DNA from: Rhodospirillaceae bacterium
GTDB taxonomy: Bacteria > Pseudomonadota > Alphaproteobacteria > Rhodospirillales > Casp-alpha2
NCBI GenBank assembly: GCA_016845145.1
Contig: JAERTE010000077.1
Span: 1-64,000, forward strand
Direction: 5' to 3'
DNA: 64,000 nucleotides
A program made the translations under genes and the position numbers. Under the pieces are notes generated by a model. The model made no database searches and was not told where the DNA came from. It was given only the letters and a program-made list of their open reading frames with translations. This document shows positions 59,758-64,000 of this stretch, piece after piece. Every line of letters begins with the position of its first letter. The stretch's first letter is position 1.

Positions 59758-60324
59758 TCACTGCAGCAAGAAGTCCTTGAATAAAATACCGTGGACGCGG
59801 GCTGGCGCGATGACCTTGTTGACGATGTTGACCAGATCGAAGCGAAGCTGGTCGGTACCGGCTTTGCCGACGAGGTCTTGGCGTTCCTGGTCACGCAGGT
59901 GGGTGCGCACGCCATCAACAATCGCGGTTTCATTGTCGACGAGCAAATCAAGGTCGCCTTCGTTGATCTGCACCACCACCTCGACACGCAAGAACGGCGA
60001 GCGGCATCGGCCGGTCTTGAGGTCGGCCTTGATCAATGGCAGCGGATGGCGCACGGGTACGCCCAGGCTGATTTCCAGCTTGGTCTTCTCACGCTCAATG
60101 CCGAGCACCGAATCGAGCCAACCCATCATGTAGGCAATACCGCCGCCGACGATGAGCAGTGCGAACAACCCGCCGACGCCCAGAATGATCATCTTCTTGA
60201 GACTGAGCTTCTTTTTGGGCGGTTCTTCTTCGCCGTCCTCCGAACCACCTCCGTCAAGCTCTTCAGGAGCATCTTCTGTCGAATCTTCGGGGGCTTCTTC
60301 TGGCGCGTCTTTGTCCTCGGCCAT
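59758..60324 (-). CDS. fliL: FliL, flagellar basal body-associated protein
   Basis: 188 residues: acidic disordered N-terminus, one membrane helix (MIILGVGGLFALLIVGGGIA), periplasmic stomatin-like domain with FLRVEVVVQINEGDLDLLVD and the typical end VNKVIAPARVHGILFKDFLL. It surrounds the stator and supports motor torque. No other flagellar gene is in the window, so it is either isolated or the edge of a separate cluster. Confidence 0.9.
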   Translation of the reverse strand: MAEDKDAPEEAPEDSTEDAPEELDGGGSEDGEEEPPKKKLSLKKMIILGVGGLFALLIVGGGIAYMMGWLDSVLGIEREKTKLEISLGVPVRHPLPLIKADLKTGRCRSPFLRVEVVVQINEGDLDLLVDNETAIVDGVRTHLRDQERQDLVGKAGTDQLRFDLVNIVNKVIAPARVHGILFKDFLLQ

Positions 60325-60401
60325 GTGTGTCTCCTGGGGCTGGCGGTGACGTCATCGTGACGAACTAGAATAAGGCAAAAACCATCGCCTGTGGCAAGGA
60401 A

Positions 60402-61208
60402 CTATGATGTAGGTGCCAGGGGTTCATAGAACTCGCGGTCCATTAAGGCGCTGTCACGGGCGGTTTGATTGAACGGCGGTTTGATATATCCCTTGAAGCG
60501 GGCTCGCACAAAACCATGGAAGGTGGAAACCGGTTCCAACCCGCGCCGTTCCGCCAAGAACTTGAACCATCTGACGCCCGCCGCCACATGCGGGGTTTCC
60601 TCTTCGCCGATTGTCAGCAAGATTTCGGCGCTTTGCGCATCGCCGGACTTCCGGAGTTTGTCGACTGCTGCCGGCGTGGTATCGAGGCCGCGCGCTTCAA
60701 GCACCATGGGCACCAGTGCCAGACGCGCCATCAGATCGTCGGTTGTAGCTGTCGCCGCTTGCCACAAACCGTCGTGTGCCGGCAGATCGCCATAGGTGCC
60801 GCCAAGTTGCTTCATGCGTCGCTGCAACATGTCGAAATGCCGGGCTTCGTCCGCCGCTACTTGTACCCAGTCGTCGAAAAAGGCTTGGGGCAGGTCTTCG
60901 TTTACAAAACGCGCAACGATGTCCCAGGCCAGATTGATGGCGTTGCATTCGATGTGCGCGATGGCATGCAGGAACGCCAGCCGACCTTGCGCGCCACCCT
61001 TGCGCCGACGCGGCATGTCCTTCGGCAAAAGCAGTTCCGGGCGGTCGGGACGGCCCGGGCGATCGGGCAGGGTGACGCTGCCGACACCTGTAATCTCGCC
61101 GCTCCGCCATGCGGCGCAATAGAGCTCTGTCAGGCGGACCTTATCCGCCGGCTCTTGGATGCTGAGCACATGAAAAGCGGCATCCGAGAGGGTCGTGGGA
61201 ACACTCAC
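60402..61208 (-). CDS. DUF455 ferritin-like protein
   Basis: 268 residues. The diiron-like helices are seen in AFLHAIAHIECNAINLAWDI and DEARHFDMLQRRMKQLGG, with EEETPHVAAGVRWF later. DUF455 proteins resemble MiaE and other ferritin-like oxidases; function unknown. GTG at 61208 overlaps the bcp stop (GTGA), which gives MSVPTTLSDAAFHVLSIQEP; the longer frame to 61268 would overlap bcp by 60 bases. Translationally coupled to bcp. Confidence 0.85.
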   Translation of the reverse strand: MSVPTTLSDAAFHVLSIQEPADKVRLTELYCAAWRSGEITGVGSVTLPDRPGRPDRPELLLPKDMPRRRKGGAQGRLAFLHAIAHIECNAINLAWDIVARFVNEDLPQAFFDDWVQVAADEARHFDMLQRRMKQLGGTYGDLPAHDGLWQAATATTDDLMARLALVPMVLEARGLDTTPAAVDKLRKSGDAQSAEILLTIGEEETPHVAAGVRWFKFLAERRGLEPVSTFHGFVRARFKGYIKPPFNQTARDSALMDREFYEPLAPTS

Positions 61209-61669
61209 AATGCCCGGACAGCCTCCAACACCTCTTCGGCGTGGCCCTTGACCTTCACTTTCGGCCACACCTTGGCGATCTTGCCGTTGGCGTCGATGAT
61301 GAACGTGGCCCGCACAATGCCCATGAACTCACGCCCATAAAGCTTCTTCAATTGCCATACGCCATAATCCTCACACAAGGTGCCGTCTTCATCGGACACC
61401 AGGGCGAAGTTGAGATCGTGCTTGGCCTTGAAGTTGTCATGGCGTTTGACGCTGTCCTTGGATGCGCCGACGATGACGGCACCGGCCTTTTCAAAATCCT
61501 TGGCACGGTCCCGGAAATCCTGTGCTTCGGTGGTGCATCCTGGGGTCATGTCCTTGGGGTAGAAGTACAACACCACGGATTTGCCTTTGAGCTCTTTCAG
61601 AGACAATTCGCCGCCGCCGTCGGTGGGTAGGGAAAAGTTAGGGGCCTTGTCGCCGACGTCCAGTGTCAT
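61205..61669 (-). CDS. bcp: Peroxiredoxin, Bcp/PrxQ type
   Basis: 154 residues. PNFSLPTDGGGELSLKELKG and the peroxidatic site DMTPGCTTEAQDFRDRAKDF with Cys45. The resolving Cys five residues on (as in CxxxxC of E. coli Bcp) is replaced by Asp, so it is probably a 1-Cys form or uses another Cys (LCEDYGVW). Reduces peroxides with thioredoxin. First gene of a bcp-DUF455 pair, and divergent from the hydrolase. Confidence 0.93.
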   Translation of the reverse strand: MTLDVGDKAPNFSLPTDGGGELSLKELKGKSVVLYFYPKDMTPGCTTEAQDFRDRAKDFEKAGAVIVGASKDSVKRHDNFKAKHDLNFALVSDEDGTLCEDYGVWQLKKLYGREFMGIVRATFIIDANGKIAKVWPKVKVKGHAEEVLEAVRAL

Positions 61670-61773
61670 GGGGTGCTCCTGAAAATGATAAGGTGAAACC
61701 GGTCATAAAATCGTGCCTGTCGGCGATTGAATCAAGGCGTTATGATCGCGTTGAATCGAGAAGGGGCGAATTT

Positions 61774-62490
61774 TTGGCGACTTTCGTATTGGTGCACGGA
61801 GCATATCATGGCGCGTGGTGTTGGGAACGTCTGCGCCGACGCCTGGAACTGGCCGGCCACCGGGTGTTCGCTGACGATCTGCCGGGCCACGGTGCGGCCT
61901 TCGATCCCCGTCAAATGACGCTCGCCAATTATGCCAACGCTACGACCGCGTTGATTGCGGGGCTGGGCGGCAATGTGTATCTGGTCGGCCATTCCATGGC
62001 GGGCGCTGTAATCGCCGAAGTGGCGGAACGCATTCCCGATGCGCTGCGCTCTTTGGTGTTTCTAACGGCTTATCTGCCAGAAAACGGTCAGTCGATTGCC
62101 GACTTGGCGCGCCAGGATGAACAAGTCCGCATTGCGGCCGAGCGAGCCGATGTTGATGGCGTACCTTGCTTGCAGCTGAGAGATGAGGTGTTGCACGAGC
62201 ACTTCTATCCAGATGCCAGTGAGGATCAGTTGGATTGGGTGCGTGACAGAGTACATCCGCAGGCCATTGCGCCGTTCACGACGCCGGTCCGGATCACGGC
62301 AGAGAATTATGCCCGCGTGCCGCGCGCATATATCCACTGTGAAAGGGACAAGGCTATCGGACTCTTTCTACAGCGCCGGATGGAAGCTGTGTCACCTTGT
62401 GGTCCGGTATTGCGTATGGCCGGCGGGCATTCACCGTTTGTCACCGACGTCGATGCATTGGCGGCAGCATTGCACGAACTGACCCAATAG
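61774..62490 (+). CDS. Alpha/beta hydrolase, salicylate esterase/EstC-like
   Basis: 238 residues. FVLVHGAYHGAWCWERLRRR is the oxyanion N-terminus; the nucleophile is Ser in YLVGHSMAGAVIAE; the catalytic His is in AGGHSPFVTDVDALAAAL. Resembles plant methyl esterases and bacterial EstC. TTG at 61774 with AAGGGGCG six bases upstream puts the start at the family position; the upstream frame to 61663 seems untranslated. Confidence 0.85.
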   Translation: MATFVLVHGAYHGAWCWERLRRRLELAGHRVFADDLPGHGAAFDPRQMTLANYANATTALIAGLGGNVYLVGHSMAGAVIAEVAERIPDALRSLVFLTAYLPENGQSIADLARQDEQVRIAAERADVDGVPCLQLRDEVLHEHFYPDASEDQLDWVRDRVHPQAIAPFTTPVRITAENYARVPRAYIHCERDKAIGLFLQRRMEAVSPCGPVLRMAGGHSPFVTDVDALAAALHELTQ

Positions 62491-62494
62491 TTCG

Positions 62495-63058
62495 CTATTC
62501 ATCCTTGGCGTTGTCATTGCCGCGATAACCGGCTGTGCCTTTGCCCCCGTCACCACCGGCGCTGGCTTCATAAGTTGAATTGTTCAACGCGTTAAGGGTT
62601 TCAACAATCGCTGTCTGCGCGGCTGACGCCGCAACGCCGTCAATCACCACACGGAGCGAGCGCTCCGCTTTGAGAGAAATTTCCACGCCCCGCATTGATT
62701 CTGCTTTGGCCGTCACAAGATCGGAGGGGGAAAACTCCCGGCCGCTTACCCACGTGGCGGCTTGTATCAGCCAAGCTTGGGTCATTTCGGCTGTTGTCAG
62801 CCAACCATCGTTGTCAAAATCGTAGTCCCGCAGCCATTGCGCCGTATTTTGGAACGAGGCTTTGGAAATGGAACTAAAGGGCAGGGGCAGGCCGCGCGAC
62901 CACCACGGCGGCTTTGGCGGTGTCACAATATCCGTATAAGGCTTGATCGTCCCGCCATCTTTGATGCGCAGGTCGGAGAGCGCTGTTTCATCGGCTTGGC
63001 CGGGCGAAGACAGGGCGAGTATGACAGCTGCCACAACGAACAAAGATCGATAAGTCAT
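62495..63058 (-). CDS. Exported protein with one EF-hand
   Basis: 187 residues with a signal peptide (YRSLFVVAAVILALSSPGQA). One EF-hand loop DYDFDNDGWLTTAE near residue 90 would bind calcium. The rest is not recognised; the end is Gly/Ala/Asn-rich. Unpaired EF-hands occur in many secreted proteins, so function is open. Tail to tail with the hydrolase, four bases apart. Confidence 0.75.
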   Translation of the reverse strand: MTYRSLFVVAAVILALSSPGQADETALSDLRIKDGGTIKPYTDIVTPPKPPWWSRGLPLPFSSISKASFQNTAQWLRDYDFDNDGWLTTAEMTQAWLIQAATWVSGREFSPSDLVTAKAESMRGVEISLKAERSLRVVIDGVAASAAQTAIVETLNALNNSTYEASAGGDGGKGTAGYRGNDNAKDE

Positions 63059-63273
63059 AGCAAAAAACCTCGGTTTTTTGAGCCCTCTATTATACTACGA
63101 ATTGCGGAATTTTCCCAACTGAACCGGTGGCACAAGAGGGCAGGGTCATGGGAACACGGGATGCGTCGAACCAGAAAACGGTTTTCAGCAATCGGAGCCT
63201 GGAATAGAAATGCTGTTCATCTTTTCCCTCTAATGCCGGGGCAACTGTTGACTGAGAAAATGAGGAACAGGGT

Positions 63274-63867
63274 ATGGGGAAAAACCCCGTTGTAGACGAA
63301 AACCTTCGGTTGCTTTTGGCGCCCGGACACGAAGATTACTTGATTGCTCGCATTCGTAACCATTTCATCGCAAACGGAATTTTGATTTCGGTATGCGTCG
63401 TCGCGCCGCTCATAGCTGCTGGTTTGGTTGAGTTGCTAGGCGTAGCCCCAGGTATCGCTCTCGGTGTGGCGGGATTTTCCGCATTTTTTGCGCCGCTGGT
63501 TGCGTTGATCGTGATCCGCAATTTTTGGGTCGCCGGGCGGCTGTTGCGCCACTACCGCGAACATGAGGATTTTCTGTTCAAATACAACCGATCCACCGAC
63601 CCGGAATATCTACGGATAGAACGCTATTACCAAGCGTTTCGTCAATTCAGCGGCAGTATATTGATCGTTTTGATATTCTTGGTTTTTCTCTATACAGCCA
63701 TGGTTTCCATGAATATGCCGATGCATGAATATGGCGACGTCGCCACATCAAATGACAAGGATATCTGCTTGTTAGCCAATCTCGGTTGGGATGAAGCGAT
63801 CATGGAGGCTCGGAAAAGGCGATTAACTGATCAACTATGTGATTTGGCGATACATTCTGGTGATTAA
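63274..63867 (+). CDS. Membrane protein of unknown function
   Basis: 197 residues with about three hydrophobic helices (GILISVCVVAPLIAAGLVEL, GVAGFSAFFAPLVALIVIRN, GSILIVLIFLVFLYTAMVSM). The linker LLRHYREHEDFLFKYNRSTD is charged. No family recognised. The ATG sits behind GGAACAGGGT. Convergent with the YHS-domain gene. Confidence 0.65.
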   Translation: MGKNPVVDENLRLLLAPGHEDYLIARIRNHFIANGILISVCVVAPLIAAGLVELLGVAPGIALGVAGFSAFFAPLVALIVIRNFWVAGRLLRHYREHEDFLFKYNRSTDPEYLRIERYYQAFRQFSGSILIVLIFLVFLYTAMVSMNMPMHEYGDVATSNDKDICLLANLGWDEAIMEARKRRLTDQLCDLAIHSGD

Positions 63868-63877
63868 GGTTGAAGGG

Positions 63878-64000
63878 CTATCCCTTTAACCCCTTTCTTA
63901 ATCCCGGCCAGTTCGCGTCGCCCTGTTTGATCAGCATGGCGGTGCCGCCGGCGAGCCATTGCTGTTGAACGGATTTGGAATAATTCAGATAGAGCTTGCC
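63878..64000 (-). CDS. YHS-domain protein, C-terminal fragment at the window edge
   Basis: The last 40 residues read GKLYLNYSKSVQQQWLAGGT then AMLIKQGDANWPGLRK, the end of a YHS-type domain (PF04945), which in other proteins ends LYLNYDxxVxxxW...ADANWP. The family is found in metal-associated and exported proteins. The N-terminal part is outside the window. Confidence 0.65.
   Translation of the reverse strand, partial: GKLYLNYSKSVQQQWLAGGTAMLIKQGDANWPGLRKGLKG

Overview
The window reads as chromosome of a GC-rich alphaproteobacterium, probably Rhodospirillales-like, that oxidises reduced sulfur. The lineage guess rests on protein flavour (ribbon-helix-helix PF13467 protein, PAS_5 protein, GcvA-type LysR, DUF1127 protein) and on the rne-amiC-mrcA...prfB neighbourhood. 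No rRNA or tRNA gene was recognised, so it stays an inference.

Layout. 1-76 is the first end of an IS1182-like transposase cut by the window edge. 284-10490 is catabolic and accessory: GMC oxidoreductase, HAD hydrolase, sulfotransferase, GcvA-like regulator, CoA-transferase plus acyl-CoA dehydrogenase, MFS transporter plus thiazoline-carboxylate hydrolase-like protein, LysE exporter, PAS protein. 10487-16513 is the cytoplasmic sulfite-oxidation block: sat facing away from aprM-aprB-aprA, followed by three small genes (unknown, SlyD-like FKBP, 52-residue protein). 16567-20971 holds an amidohydrolase, a DUF4863 protein, a secreted DsrE-like protein, a GST, SoxS-like thioredoxin, HbpS/GlcG-like protein and a SoxR/SqrR-type ArsR repressor with both sensor cysteines. 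21498-31594 is the sulfur-oxidation locus: FadL-type porin, two SoxW-like thioredoxins, unknown periplasmic protein, and soxXYZAB-soxV on the minus strand, then a YeeE/TsuA-like transporter divergent from tusA. No soxCD is present, so the likely route is truncated Sox at the cell envelope, sulfur entry to the cytoplasm (YeeE, TusA), an unseen sulfite-forming step, then AprMBA and Sat making sulfate and ATP.

31598-42649 is mixed: quinone oxidoreductase, Asp/Glu racemase, wecC/wecB, PDZ protein, DsbA-like protein, DUF3047 lipoprotein with M48 protease, a gamma-glutamyltransferase-like lipoprotein and an aminotransferase. 42671-49653 is the core cell-wall and RNA block rne / amiC / mrcA. prfB, which usually follows directly in alphaproteobacteria, comes only at 56288; the 6.6 kb between holds a crotonase, an RraA-like protein, an AT-rich module of unknown membrane and helical-repeat proteins (51443-54384), a repeat-rich gap, a PilZ protein and a Dyp peroxidase. 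prfB keeps the programmed +1 frameshift and is followed by a GNAT remnant. The right end carries a lipoprotein, a DUF1127 gene divergent from a YafY/WYL regulator with two palindromic operators, a lone fliL, DUF455-bcp, an alpha/beta hydrolase, an EF-hand protein, a membrane protein and the last part of a YHS-domain gene.

The least explained parts are the AT-rich module with an apparent frameshift at an A8 run, the small genes behind aprBA, and the sox-flanking unknowns. Start codons were chosen by ribosome-binding sites and family fit; alternatives are stated.
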